This document shows positions 15,739-25,284 of a stretch of DNA of 41,309 nt, in pieces (the first letter of the stretch is position 1; each line of letters starts with the position of its first letter). Position numbers and translations under genes: made by a program. The stretch is from assembly GCA_024330265.1 (NCBI GenBank), contig JANDLT010000041.1:1-41309 (forward strand), in the 5' to 3' direction. A model generated the notes under the pieces. The model was not told the DNA's origin, searched no databases, and saw only the letters and a program-made list of their open reading frames with translations. The DNA is from Pyrinomonadaceae bacterium MAG19_C2-C3. Lineage in GTDB: Bacteria > Acidobacteriota > Blastocatellia > Pyrinomonadales > Pyrinomonadaceae.

Positions 15739-17762
15739 GTTCGTTGCTCCGTCGTGATAGTCGTCGTGTCCATTGTCACCACACCTGCCGCAACCTTGTC
15801 TGCCGCGATGCCGTTTGTGTCCGCGACGATTGCCGTTCGCGTGCGGCGCACCGGAACGCGCAAGGTGACGGACGTGCCTTCGCCCGTTGTGCTTGTGATG
15901 TGAAGTTCGCCCGCCGCGCCGCAACACAAACGCAAACGCTGTTCGACATTATTGAGTCCGACGCCCGCGCTTCTTCCGGCGGCGAGTTGCGCTTGACTCG
16001 CCCCCGCGCCCGTGTCCGTGACGTTGATGATAAGCGCATCGTGTTCAACGCGCGCCGCGATGGTGATGTCGCCGCCCGCGCGGAGCAAAGTGATGCCATG
16101 CTTAATCGCGTTCTCGACCAATGGCTGAACGACAAGCGACGGCACAATCAGTTCGTGCAGTTGATGCGCGACATCGAAGCGCACGCGCAAGCGTTCCTCA
16201 AACCGTGCGCGTTCGATGTCAAGGTAAGCTTCGACTAACTTCAGTTCCTCACCGAGCGTCGTCCACGCTTCGCCCGCGCGCAACACGCGCCGCAGTAAAT
16301 CCGTCAAGCGCATCAACGTCTCAAGGGCGCGCGGCGGCGCGGTCTGAATCAGATAACCGATGGTCGTTAAGGCGTTAAAGAGAAAGTGCGGATTGATTTG
16401 AGCGCGCAACGCACGCAGTTCGGCTTCCGTCACGAGCTTCGATATTTCCTGTTCGCGCTGAACCTGTTCGCACCGCTCATGCGTCACGCGCAGTTGGTCT
16501 ATGCGGCGCGCGATAATGGTGGCGACGGCTTCGAGCATCTCGAAGTCATCGGAAAACAGACGCCGCCCGCCCGCGAGTTCACCGATAATCAATTCGTAAC
16601 GCGGAGCTTCGGTCGTCGTAATCCCGACGCTAAGACTCTCAGCGTCGCGCGACTTGACTTGCCCCGCAAACGCTTCATCAACCTCGCGCCACGCGAGACT
16701 GTCCGCCGTCAGTGCGGGACGAAGGCGCGTACACACGTCGTCAAGAAGTTGCGGAATTGACTCGCGCTCTTGCGCCGCTTGTGCGACTTGCGCGCGAAGT
16801 TCCGCATAGTCGGCGCGGCGCAGTATGACTTTATCAACGAAGCGCGCGGTCAAGTTCGCAAGGTACGGATAAACGAAAATCGTTCCCGCCCACACCACGA
16901 ACATCACGCCCAACGCGCGAGCGTCCAAACGCCACCCGAAACCCGTGCCGTCTTCTACCGGCGGCAACGCCAACAACCACGCGCTCGCCGCGCACCCGAC
17001 CGCGACGAGTCCTAACAGGGCGAACAGATTGAGCGCGCGTTTTAAGAAAACATCGGCGAACGCGAAACGATAATCCTGATACAGAATCGCAAACGCGAGC
17101 GGCAAAGAAGCATGATGCCCGACGAGTTCGATGTACCAGCGTTCATGATTGCCCTCGCTTCCGCCGATGGACAGATGCAACGCGGAGACGGCGAACACCG
17201 CGAGTGCCGTCGCCCACACCGCGCGCCGCGCACCGTGTTCACCGCGCGTCACACGAAACAAACAGAGCATCAAAACCGCAAACCCAATCGTCGAAATGTA
17301 CAACGCGATTCTTGACAACGAATTGCCCGCGATGACCAAACGTCCTAAGTGCATCACGGCGGCGACGCAAGAAAGCGTATAAGCAGCGACGGTCAGCCAT
17401 CGCCCGCGCATCGTTCGCTCATCGCGCCGCGCGTTCGGCGTCATCACCGAATGCACCACGACGGCGGGCAAAAATCCGAGTGCCGACAGCGACGCCGCTT
17501 CGAGCAGGACGATGAGCGCGCCGCTTATCGTTTCAATTCCGAGCGCGGGCAGAGCGTGCGTGACGAGTGTTCCGGCGTTCCACATCAAACCGAGAATCGC
17601 CGTCACCAAAGGTAACTTATCGAAGCCGCTGAAGCGCACCGCACCGCGTTTCTTTCCGCTCACCGCGCGCACCGCGATTGCGAACAGCATCGCATACAGC
17701 GCGAAGCCGAGCGTCCAACCCAGCACGTTAATTAAAGCGGCGATGTCGAAACGGTTCATCAT
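15735..17762 (-). CDS. LytS/YehU-type sensor histidine kinase
   Basis: A 675-residue membrane kinase. Residues 1-320 contain about eight hydrophobic helices. A GAF-like region (about 330-430) follows, with REVDEAFAGQVKSRDAESLS and a block ending near HERCEQVQREQEISKL. The His-kinase domain carries INPHFLFNAL with phosphoacceptor His459, then an HATPase domain with VQPLVENAIKHGI (N box), DTGAGAS and GVGLNNVEQRL. This is the usual partner of LytTR regulators, here coupled by a 4-nt stop/start overlap. The stimulus is not evident from sequence. Two adjacent ATG codons mark the start; no strong ribosome-binding site is visible. Confidence 0.92.
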   Translation of the reverse strand: MMNRFDIAALINVLGWTLGFALYAMLFAIAVRAVSGKKRGAVRFSGFDKLPLVTAILGLMWNAGTLVTHALPALGIETISGALIVLLEAASLSALGFLPAVVVHSVMTPNARRDERTMRGRWLTVAAYTLSCVAAVMHLGRLVIAGNSLSRIALYISTIGFAVLMLCLFRVTRGEHGARRAVWATALAVFAVSALHLSIGGSEGNHERWYIELVGHHASLPLAFAILYQDYRFAFADVFLKRALNLFALLGLVAVGCAASAWLLALPPVEDGTGFGWRLDARALGVMFVVWAGTIFVYPYLANLTARFVDKVILRRADYAELRAQVAQAAQERESIPQLLDDVCTRLRPALTADSLAWREVDEAFAGQVKSRDAESLSVGITTTEAPRYELIIGELAGGRRLFSDDFEMLEAVATIIARRIDQLRVTHERCEQVQREQEISKLVTEAELRALRAQINPHFLFNALTTIGYLIQTAPPRALETLMRLTDLLRRVLRAGEAWTTLGEELKLVEAYLDIERARFEERLRVRFDVAHQLHELIVPSLVVQPLVENAIKHGITLLRAGGDITIAARVEHDALIINVTDTGAGASQAQLAAGRSAGVGLNNVEQRLRLCCGAAGELHITSTTGEGTSVTLRVPVRRTRTAIVADTNGIAADKVAAGVVTMDTTTITTEQRT

Positions 17763-18221
17763 AATTCGACCGGGAATTTCTTAGATCGCAATTCCGGCGC
17801 AAAGAGCCGCGTAGATTTGCGTTTATGTCGCCTTTTCAGAATATGCAACCAAATTGTTGACTTTAGTTTTTTGATGGTGATAGTCTGCCGCCTATTACGG
17901 ACTTCGCATTTAAGTCTTTTGGTAACAATAGAGTGCCGCAAACCTCTTTTCAATGCGGCTCTTATGTTTGCTTTGTAGTATAGGCAAACGGTCTATGGTA
18001 AGACACTTCCCGTATCGCCTTACCACTCAAATCATCCTCGCCAGTCGGAATCACAGTGCTGTAAGTTTCTCGTTCCCGGAACATGATTACAGTGTTACTT
18101 CCACCACTCAACAGTTTCGTTTCTGCCATCTTTTAGCGGTCGCGGTATGTGCGTCGTCACGACACGCAAAAAAGTTCGGTCTGCCGTCCTTCGTTCAATC
18201 ATCTTTAATGGAGACTAAGAC
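17763..18221. other. Divergent intergenic region, comparatively AT-rich
   Basis: The 459 nt between the histidine kinase (-) and the lactonase-like gene (+) are noticeably poorer in G+C than their surroundings. A 90-codon frame at 17953-18225 has no ribosome-binding site and an unlikely composition, so I leave it out. A clear GGAGA at 18210-18214 serves the downstream ATG. A weak TTGACT with a spaced GATAGT near 17858-17885 is the only promoter-like pair I found. There are no repeats. Confidence 0.4.
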
Positions 18222-19751
18222 ATGAAAAATCGCATCCCCTTTCTGGTGATGGCTGTGACCATTACCTCACTCACTCTCTGCCCATTCCTAGCATCGTCGG
18301 CACACGCTAAATATCTAAATTCAAAAGATGATAGCGTGGCACAACAGCAGCCCCAAGGAATGCGCGTGAGATTGTCGCGCAACATCGGAAAATCCAGACT
18401 CAAGGCGACCCGTCAATCCACCGACGCCAAAGCAAACGTCACGACCGAGACGGCTAAAGGTCGAGAATCAGAACGAGATCGTAATTCTGATGAGCGGCGT
18501 AATGATGGTCAAGCTCGAAGTTGTGTGTTCACCAACGCCAACATCAATCCTGACCCGGACTTTGACCCAAGCACTGAAGACGATGTGGTGAACAATGCCG
18601 TCGAAGCCTTCTCGCGCAATCCCAGAAGCGGCTTGCTCGTCCGCGTCGGTCGCTATGACACGGAGGGCTTGGGCGACCCATTCGTCGGCGGATTTCAACA
18701 ACACGCAATTGTCAGCAACGGTAGCTTTGTCTATGCCGTGAATCCCGGCGGCGACGCCGAGGTTGACGACGGCAACGGCACAATTTCAGCTTTTGAAGTG
18801 CAGTCGAATTGTTCGCTGAGACATATAAACACTGTTTCTTCAGGCGGTCGGCGACCGGTAAGTCTGGCACTCAACGGCAATCTGCTCTATGTCGCTAATG
18901 CCGGACACTCACCCGTCCAAACTCCCGAACCGGCGAGTTATAGCGGATTCAGGATTAGAAATAACGGCTCGCTAAGAGCTTTAGATTGCGGAACCGTTCC
19001 GGCGAGGAGTGGATTAGGTTTTGGTTCGACACTCGCCGATGTGGTTTTCAACCGCAGCGGTGATGTGTTGATTGCCACCGGACTGTTGGGCAACTATATA
19101 GACAGCTTCCGTGTCAGCCGCGCCGGATGTCTGGTTGACCGGCGTTTTTATCCGGGCGGCGGCGGTCCGTTCGGAGCGTTATTTAATCCGGCTAGACCCA
19201 GAGAGTTGTATGTCACCACGGCGGTGCCGGAATTGTTTGCGGGTGATCGCGCTCCCGGAGTTGACCTGTACAACGTGAGAAATTCGGGAGTCCTCACGCT
19301 CGTTGATTCGTTCACCGATGACGATCTTTCTGACGAAGGATTGCGCGACCCATGCTGGTTGGCTATCTCACCTGACGGGCAATCTCTCTGGGCATCTTCG
19401 TTCATACCAAACGAAATAACCCTTTTCGGCATTGGCAACGGGCAAGTGAATGAACCTCTGAGCGTTTATGATCCGGGAGACAGCACGCCGAGTCCAGACC
19501 CCAACGACCCGCGACCGCTTCGCTTAGGTTCGACCGACATCGCGCTCGACCCGGAAGGTCGCTTCCTTTATCAACTGAATGCCTTTGACGTGGCTTCGAT
19601 GGGCGAGCGACCGATTGCTCCCGTCATTAACGTCCTGCGGGTGACGCGGAATCCGCAGCGAAATGGCGGCTTGCGTAGGGTGCAAACCGTGTACTTGGAG
19701 GATGATCTTGCCTTCTCCGGGATTATGGGTTTAGCCGTCGTCAATCGCTAA
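18222..19751 (+). CDS. Secreted lactonase-like seven-bladed beta-propeller protein
   Basis: A 509-residue exported protein; residues 1-29 form a signal peptide ending in SSAHA. After a low-complexity charged stretch (about 50-105) comes a beta-propeller of the YVTN/6-phosphogluconolactonase-like type (about 150-505), with repeated blade motifs such as GSFVYAVNPGGD, GNLLYVANAG, RPRELYVTTA, DGQSLWASSF and GRFLYQLNAFD. An enzymatic lactonase role cannot be read from the sequence; many such proteins have unknown substrates. GGAGA precedes the ATG by 7 nt, and a terminator follows at 19834-19871. Base composition is lower in G+C than the genes before 18 kb. Confidence 0.82.
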   Translation: MKNRIPFLVMAVTITSLTLCPFLASSAHAKYLNSKDDSVAQQQPQGMRVRLSRNIGKSRLKATRQSTDAKANVTTETAKGRESERDRNSDERRNDGQARSCVFTNANINPDPDFDPSTEDDVVNNAVEAFSRNPRSGLLVRVGRYDTEGLGDPFVGGFQQHAIVSNGSFVYAVNPGGDAEVDDGNGTISAFEVQSNCSLRHINTVSSGGRRPVSLALNGNLLYVANAGHSPVQTPEPASYSGFRIRNNGSLRALDCGTVPARSGLGFGSTLADVVFNRSGDVLIATGLLGNYIDSFRVSRAGCLVDRRFYPGGGGPFGALFNPARPRELYVTTAVPELFAGDRAPGVDLYNVRNSGVLTLVDSFTDDDLSDEGLRDPCWLAISPDGQSLWASSFIPNEITLFGIGNGQVNEPLSVYDPGDSTPSPDPNDPRPLRLGSTDIALDPEGRFLYQLNAFDVASMGERPIAPVINVLRVTRNPQRNGGLRRVQTVYLEDDLAFSGIMGLAVVNR

Positions 19752-19833
19752 TTCACCGCGCTTTTCAGGCGTGGTGCGGATTGAAACAATCACACGAAAC
19801 CCGATACGCCTAAGTCCTGACAATCCGTATCTC

Positions 19834-19871
19834 GACATCGGTGACGCCTTCATATCGGCGTCACCGATGTC
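19834..19871 (+). terminator. Rho-independent terminator
   Basis: Perfect 15-nt arms (19834-19848 and 19857-19871) with an 8-nt loop, followed by TTCATATTTGTTTG. It closes the lactonase-like gene and separates it from the carrier gene that starts at 19993. Confidence 0.85.
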
Positions 19872-19992
19872 TTCATATTTGTTTGTCCACAAAATCGTGA
19901 TGCCAATTTTTTCCTTCCTGAAGTGAACCGGGTCTGAGGTTCTTGCCTCGTTTGAGATTTGCCCATGCCACAAACGGCGATTCAAAAATCGC

Positions 19993-22962
19993 ATGGTTGA
20001 ATTGATGGTCAAATTAAAAGACAACATGGCAGCAGCTTTCGACATTCGCCCCGGCGATGGCTTCCCGTTAGTACTCTTGCTCGTCCACTCATTCGCTCAA
20101 GGGACTTCTCTTATCTTCCTTGAGACTCCGGCTAACACATTTTTCCTGCGTAAGTTTTCCGTCGAGGCGATGCCTTACGTCTATATGCTGACGGCGGGCA
20201 TTTCAACCGTTCTCGGCTTCGGTTATGCAAAACTTCAAGCGCGGATTGCTCCATCCAAATTGCTTATTACCACGCTTGTCGTCGTCTCAATTTCAACCGC
20301 CGCCTTCTATCTCGCCTTATCTGTCAGCGATTCAAAATGGGTGGTGATGGGATTGATGGTGTGGAAGGATGTCCACTGGATTTTACAGGGCATAGAGTTT
20401 TGGGCATTGGCGGGATTTCTGCTTAACGTGCGACAGGGCAAGCGTTTGTTCGCTCTGGTCGGGACGGGAGAAATTGTTGCCAGCATTTTCGGCGGGTTAT
20501 CGGTTCCGTTCATCGTCGGTTATTTAGGCACGCTGAATCTCGTTCTTTTTTCCCTTGCCGGGTCGGTTTTATCCCTCGTCGTTCTTGTTTATACGCTGCG
20601 GGTTTTTGCCGTTCGTTTTGTTCCCACAGAGGATGAGACGGAGACGAAGAAAGAATCCAAATCGCTTTACGAACTTTGCAAAGAGCCTTACCTGTTTCTG
20701 TTTTTCAGCCTGTCGCTATTGTCTTACATCGGATTTTATTTTGTTGATTACGTGTTTTATGACCGCGTGGAAAGCGGCTTCCCTGACGAACAACAGTTAG
20801 CCAGTTTCTTTGGCATTTTTTTCGCCATGCTTGGCGTCGTTGACCTCATCAGTAGTGCCTTCGTGTCGGGACGCATGTTGACGCGCTACGGGTTGAGTTT
20901 CGGGTTGTTGGCACTGCCCGTCAGTATCGCCGTCACCACCGGCTCGGCAGTGACGGGTTACTTATTGTTCGGCTCCGCCGCCGTCTTTTTGTGGATGATA
21001 GTGGCGACCAAACTCTTGGATGAAGTGATTCGCAGTTCGATTCAAGCACCGGCTTTTCGCATTCTGTATCAACCGTTGCCAATCGGAAAACGGTTGCACA
21101 CGCAGGCGGTGAGAGAGTCAATCGTCGAGCCGGTGGCGATTGGTTTATCCGGCGCGATACTTTTGCTTTTGACTTCAACGCTCGCCCTGCAAGCGATTCA
21201 TCTTCTCTACATAGTCTTAATCATCATCGCCGCTTGCATAGTTTTAAGCGTCCTCTTGCGACGCGCATACACAATCGAATTGACCGCCGCCTTAACCAGA
21301 AAAAAGAGGTTCGGCGGACACTCTATTTCGATGACAGACCAATCGAGTTTCGATGTCATAGAGAAAAGTTTAGAGAGCGCGAACGCCAATCAAGTTATCT
21401 ATTGTTTGAATCTGCTTGAAGAAAACGAGCATCCCGCGCACGAAACATTTTTGTTGAAATCGTTGAACCACACGGAACCCGAAGTGCGAAGATACGCGCT
21501 CAAGCGAATCGAAGCTTTGAGGGTCGCGGCGGCGATTGAACCCGTGCGGCAGTTAGTTCTATCGATGTCAATGTGCCTTACGCCGAATCAACCATCAGGG
21601 ATTGAACCCGTGCGGCAGTTAGTTCTATCAGACTCTGACGCCAACCTGCGCGGTCAGGTGCTGCGCGCGATGTGCGCCATCGGGGGCGACGAGGTTTTCG
21701 ATAAAGTCCCTGCTTTTTTAGCCAGCACCGAACCGGAAGTGAGAAAGGGAGCGATGGTTGGATTGCTGCGAAGCGGCGGCATTGACGGCGTACTCACGGC
21801 GGGAGCGAGTTTGAACGACTTGCTTATCGATGTAGATTCCGGCGAACGAAAACTCGCGGCGCAGGTTTTGGGCGACGTGGGCATCTTCAATTTTTATCAA
21901 CCACTCGTGAAGCTTTTGCGCGATGAAAACATGGAAGTGAGGAAAGCCGCGCTCACGGCGGCAGGGAAAGTAAAAAACTTAAATCTACTTCCATTGATGC
22001 TGGAGAATCTTTCAATCGCGGCGGTGCGCGAAGCGGCATCTTCCGCGCTGGTCAATTTCGGTAAAGACATCATCCCGGAGTTGGAAGCCGCCCTGACATC
22101 GAAAGAGCATTCAAACGCCTTACGCATCCGTGTCGCTCAAATATGCGGACGCATTGGAGGCGACAATGCGCTCGCTATGCTCGGTCGAAATATCAATCTC
22201 CCTAACGAGTCTGTGCGGGGTCATATCTTATCGGCACTCGTGATGTGCAAATACAAAGCTTCGCCAGCCGAGTCGTCGAAAATTGACGAAGCGATTAAGG
22301 CTGAGGTGCGCGATGCGACGTGGGCATTGATTGCTGCCGAAGATATTGGCATTGATGAGGTGAGCGACTCACTGATACGCGCTCTCAAGCATGAAGTCAA
22401 AAAGAATCAAGAACGTATTTTCATGCTTCTCTCTTTCAACTATCACGCCGAGCCGATACTGCAAGCCAAACTAAATTTGGAAACCGACTCGGTAGAGAAG
22501 AAAGCCGCCGCCCTTGAGATACTCGATAATCTCTTGGCGAAGGAAACTAGGGACATGATTTTTCCTCTGCTTGACGACATCGCGCCGGAGCAGCGTCTCA
22601 ACCGGCTAATCCACGCCTTTCCACAATCACGCCGCGAGCGTGCCGGGCGAATCCAAGAAATCATTTGCCGCTCACAAGAACAATCAACGCCGTGGAGTAA
22701 AACCTGCGCGTTATTCGTCGTCGGAAAATCACGCATGAAAGATTGCCGTGACGGGGTGGTGTCCGCCCTATCCGATACCGATCCGGTGGTGCGCGAGACT
22801 GCCATCTGGTCACTCTTTGAATCGGATGCGGAAGCCTACGGCGAGCATGTCGAAAAACTACGAACGGATTCGAGCCACATAGTTTTGCGGACGGTGCGAC
22901 GTTTGGAGAATGCGGGCAATATCGGAACGATTAAACGGATGGAAGCGGGGAAAACCCGGTAA
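19993..22962 (+). CDS. Npt1/Npt2-like (ATP/ADP carrier-like) membrane protein with long HEAT-repeat domain
   Basis: A 989-residue protein. Residues about 20-425 contain about twelve hydrophobic helices in the pattern of the Npt1/Npt2 nucleotide-transporter family (FFLRKFSVEAMPYVYMLTAG near the start, IRSSIQAPAFRILYQPLP and AVRESIVEPVAIGLSG near the end). Residues about 440-985 are HEAT/armadillo helices with units like EVRKAALTAAGKV and VVRETAIWSLFESD. Transport of ATP is not implied in free-living bacteria; substrate unknown. Some relatives carry a C-terminal cNMP-binding domain; here that domain is the next gene, 59 nt away. The start is uncertain (ATG also at 20005 and 20026). An in-frame 66-nt insertion with a 30-nt exact repeat lies at 21534-21629. 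Confidence 0.85.
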   Translation: MVELMVKLKDNMAAAFDIRPGDGFPLVLLLVHSFAQGTSLIFLETPANTFFLRKFSVEAMPYVYMLTAGISTVLGFGYAKLQARIAPSKLLITTLVVVSISTAAFYLALSVSDSKWVVMGLMVWKDVHWILQGIEFWALAGFLLNVRQGKRLFALVGTGEIVASIFGGLSVPFIVGYLGTLNLVLFSLAGSVLSLVVLVYTLRVFAVRFVPTEDETETKKESKSLYELCKEPYLFLFFSLSLLSYIGFYFVDYVFYDRVESGFPDEQQLASFFGIFFAMLGVVDLISSAFVSGRMLTRYGLSFGLLALPVSIAVTTGSAVTGYLLFGSAAVFLWMIVATKLLDEVIRSSIQAPAFRILYQPLPIGKRLHTQAVRESIVEPVAIGLSGAILLLLTSTLALQAIHLLYIVLIIIAACIVLSVLLRRAYTIELTAALTRKKRFGGHSISMTDQSSFDVIEKSLESANANQVIYCLNLLEENEHPAHETFLLKSLNHTEPEVRRYALKRIEALRVAAAIEPVRQLVLSMSMCLTPNQPSGIEPVRQLVLSDSDANLRGQVLRAMCAIGGDEVFDKVPAFLASTEPEVRKGAMVGLLRSGGIDGVLTAGASLNDLLIDVDSGERKLAAQVLGDVGIFNFYQPLVKLLRDENMEVRKAALTAAGKVKNLNLLPLMLENLSIAAVREAASSALVNFGKDIIPELEAALTSKEHSNALRIRVAQICGRIGGDNALAMLGRNINLPNESVRGHILSALVMCKYKASPAESSKIDEAIKAEVRDATWALIAAEDIGIDEVSDSLIRALKHEVKKNQERIFMLLSFNYHAEPILQAKLNLETDSVEKKAAALEILDNLLAKETRDMIFPLLDDIAPEQRLNRLIHAFPQSRRERAGRIQEIICRSQEQSTPWSKTCALFVVGKSRMKDCRDGVVSALSDTDPVVRETAIWSLFESDAEAYGEHVEKLRTDSSHIVLRTVRRLENAGNIGTIKRMEAGKTR

Positions 22963-23021
22963 AATGATTCGTCTCGCCATACCGTTATGAGATTGGCTTT
23001 CAAAAGGAAAGTAGGGACTTC

Positions 23022-23465
23022 GTGTTACTAACAATTGAAAAGGTTCTTACCTTGAAATCGGTTAGTATTTTTTCAAAGATACCGGAGGAATCGCTGGTTG
23101 AGGTGGCATCCGTGCTTGAAGAATTAAATGTCGAGAAGGGTCGGGAAATCTTCAAAAAGGGTGACATCGGAACAACGATGTACATCGTCGTCGAGGGACA
23201 AGTGTGTATCCATGACGACGATAAAATTCTCGGCAATATGGGTGTCGGGGCGGTGTTCGGAGAACTTTCGGCACTTGACCCGCAACCGCGCTCGGCTTCC
23301 GTGACCGCGACCGAAGACACATATCTTTTCTGTATAGACCAAATATCGCTTTACGAATTGATGACGCAATACACCGATGTCGCGCAAGGCATCATTCGCG
23401 TGCTGTGCCAGAGGGTGCGCGACTGCGACGCCGCCCTTCTTTCAGTTTCAAAACCGGGCGTATGA
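23022..23465 (+). CDS. Cyclic nucleotide-binding domain protein (Crp-type cNMP fold, no DNA-binding domain)
   Basis: A 147-residue protein that is essentially one cNMP-binding domain: SVSIFSKIPEESLVEVASVL, FKKGDIGTTMYIVVEGQVCI and the phosphate-binding cassette FGELSALDPQPRSASVTA with the Glu and Arg that contact cyclic nucleotide phosphate and ribose. No helix-turn-helix follows, so it is not a transcription factor. GTG start, with AAAGGAAAG about 13 nt upstream. It sits between the carrier-HEAT gene and the porin on the same strand, and probably acts as a regulatory subunit of the carrier-HEAT protein (inference from fused homologues and position). A likely cAMP source is the cyclase at 25.8 kb. 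Confidence 0.9.
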   Translation: MLLTIEKVLTLKSVSIFSKIPEESLVEVASVLEELNVEKGREIFKKGDIGTTMYIVVEGQVCIHDDDKILGNMGVGAVFGELSALDPQPRSASVTATEDTYLFCIDQISLYELMTQYTDVAQGIIRVLCQRVRDCDAALLSVSKPGV

Positions 23466-23503
23466 GTTTAAGAAAATTTGTTTGAAACGAATGCCGGAGA
23501 GCT

Positions 23504-25147
23504 ATGTTGAACTTCATCGTTAAATCATGCGGGCGTCACCACTCCCGACGTTATCGCCACAAAAGCCTTGTCCTCATCTTATGTCTCTGTTTGAATTTAT
23601 TGTCGCCCGAAGCTTTCGCGCAACAATCAACACCTGCCGAGCAAGAGAAGGCGGAACTGCTTCGCCGCATCAAAACACTTGAAGACCGTTTGGAAAAATT
23701 GGAAACCGAACGTCGCACGGAGACGCCTGACGCCATCATCGTTCGACCGACGGAAGTTCAACCGCCGGAAGCCACGACGACTCCCGTTCCGCAAACCGAA
23801 CCCGATGCTTCACTGGCTTCAAATCCACCGATTTCAACCGCGCCGTCGTCAAACGGCTTCCTAGATTTTTTCAGAACCACTGATGTCAGCGGATTCATTG
23901 ATACCTATTACACTTATAATTTCAATCGTCCTGCCAGCCGCACCAATCCCTTGCGCTACTTCGATACCCGTCACAACCAGTTTGCCTTCAATCTCGCGGA
24001 GATTGCGTTTGAGAGAACACCCGATGCCGAGAACTCGCGCTTTGGGTTTCGACTTGATTTGCAAGTCGGGGCGGCAGCCGACCGTTTGAATGCGTTCGAG
24101 CCGGGTGGAAGTGAAGTCTATAAAAATTTCCAACAGGCTTACGGCAGTTACCTTGCGCCAATCGGCAAGGGATTACAGTTTGACATCGGTAAATTCATAA
24201 CGTGGAGCGGTGCTGAAAACGACGAAGCCATAAACAATTGGAACTACTCGCGTGGACTGCTCTATACCTTTGCCACGCCTGCCTATCACTCCGGCTTGCG
24301 CGCGACTTATGCCTTTAACGATAAGGTGAGTTTAATGGGCGCAGTCGTCAACGGATGGGACAATGTTGAGGACAATAACGCGGGCAAAACCTTCGGACTC
24401 GCCCTTACTCTGACGCCGACTTCAAATTTATCCATTACACCGAACTACATCGGCGGGGCGGAACAAACCGACGACACCCGTCACAAGCGTCATCTCTTCG
24501 ACACGATTGTTTCATACCGACTCTCGCCGCGATTGAGCGTGATGGGCGATTATGTTTATGGCTTCGACAGGTTGCCGGATGAAGGCAGAGTGCATTGGGC
24601 GGGGGCAGGCGCATACCTGCGTTACGAATTGACAAAGCGTTTCTTCATCAGTCCGCGCTATGAGTTGTACAGAGATTACGACGGCTTCACGACCGGAACC
24701 GCGCAAAAACTTCAAGGGATAACCGTCACGGGCGAATACCGGCTCGGAGAGAATTTACAAACACGGCTTGAATACCGCCGCGATTGGTCGGACAGATTCG
24801 TTTTCGAGAAAAGAGACATGGAACAAGCGTCGAGAAATCAATCAACCTTACTGGCGGGCTTCATCTGGTCGTTTGGCTTTGATGAATCCGATGCTCCCGC
24901 CCCCAACCCGGCGACCGTCGGACTGCCGTTGATGCCCGTTGCTCGCCCTCGCACGGTCACACGGAGCGCGAGATTACCGGAGCAGATAGAACCGTCCAAA
25001 GCGGCGATACAAACCACGTCATTACCAACAATTAGAACACCCGATAACCCGGCGCAGACTCACACGCGGCTTGCCAATATCCCAATCACCGATGCTTTAC
25101 CTGCCAAGAACGATTCATCTGCGAAGATTTCGGCTCAAGGAAATTAA
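23504..25147 (+). CDS. Outer-membrane porin, BBP2/OmpL-like, with coiled-coil N-terminus and C-terminal tail
   Basis: A 547-residue exported protein. The signal peptide ends near residue 39 (EAFAQ). Residues about 42-65 are a coiled coil (AELLRRIKTLEDRLEKLE), then a Pro-rich linker to about 115. Residues about 125-460 form a barrel of the putative beta-barrel porin-2 type, starting VSGFIDTYYTYNF and ending LLAGFIWSFGF. The remaining about 85 residues are Pro/Thr-rich and do not end in the usual aromatic residue, so the barrel's terminal strand is not the C-terminus, which is odd. It lies 38 nt after the cNMP-binding gene and probably belongs to the same transcript. Its permeant is unknown. 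Confidence 0.85.
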   Translation: MLNFIVKSCGRHHSRRYRHKSLVLILCLCLNLLSPEAFAQQSTPAEQEKAELLRRIKTLEDRLEKLETERRTETPDAIIVRPTEVQPPEATTTPVPQTEPDASLASNPPISTAPSSNGFLDFFRTTDVSGFIDTYYTYNFNRPASRTNPLRYFDTRHNQFAFNLAEIAFERTPDAENSRFGFRLDLQVGAAADRLNAFEPGGSEVYKNFQQAYGSYLAPIGKGLQFDIGKFITWSGAENDEAINNWNYSRGLLYTFATPAYHSGLRATYAFNDKVSLMGAVVNGWDNVEDNNAGKTFGLALTLTPTSNLSITPNYIGGAEQTDDTRHKRHLFDTIVSYRLSPRLSVMGDYVYGFDRLPDEGRVHWAGAGAYLRYELTKRFFISPRYELYRDYDGFTTGTAQKLQGITVTGEYRLGENLQTRLEYRRDWSDRFVFEKRDMEQASRNQSTLLAGFIWSFGFDESDAPAPNPATVGLPLMPVARPRTVTRSARLPEQIEPSKAAIQTTSLPTIRTPDNPAQTHTRLANIPITDALPAKNDSSAKISAQGN

Positions 25148-25284
25148 AACTTCAATCGGCAGCACTACCTGCAAACCGCTATGAGTGCGAATCGGAGGTT
25201 GAAACCGTTGATTTTTCATGTCAAGACTCTACCGATTCGGCTCGCTTGTGTGTCGCTTCAACTTCTGCTTCACATACAAGTGAA

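Noticed and set aside
15739..15927. A longer N-terminus for the LytTR regulator
   Set aside because: It lies wholly inside the histidine kinase gene in another frame and is His/Arg/Gly-rich; the GTGA overlap start at 15738 gives a standard receiver domain.
17953..18225. A 90-codon plus-strand gene upstream of the lactonase-like gene
   Set aside because: Overlaps the ribosome-binding site and start of the real gene, has no ribosome-binding site of its own and no family resemblance.
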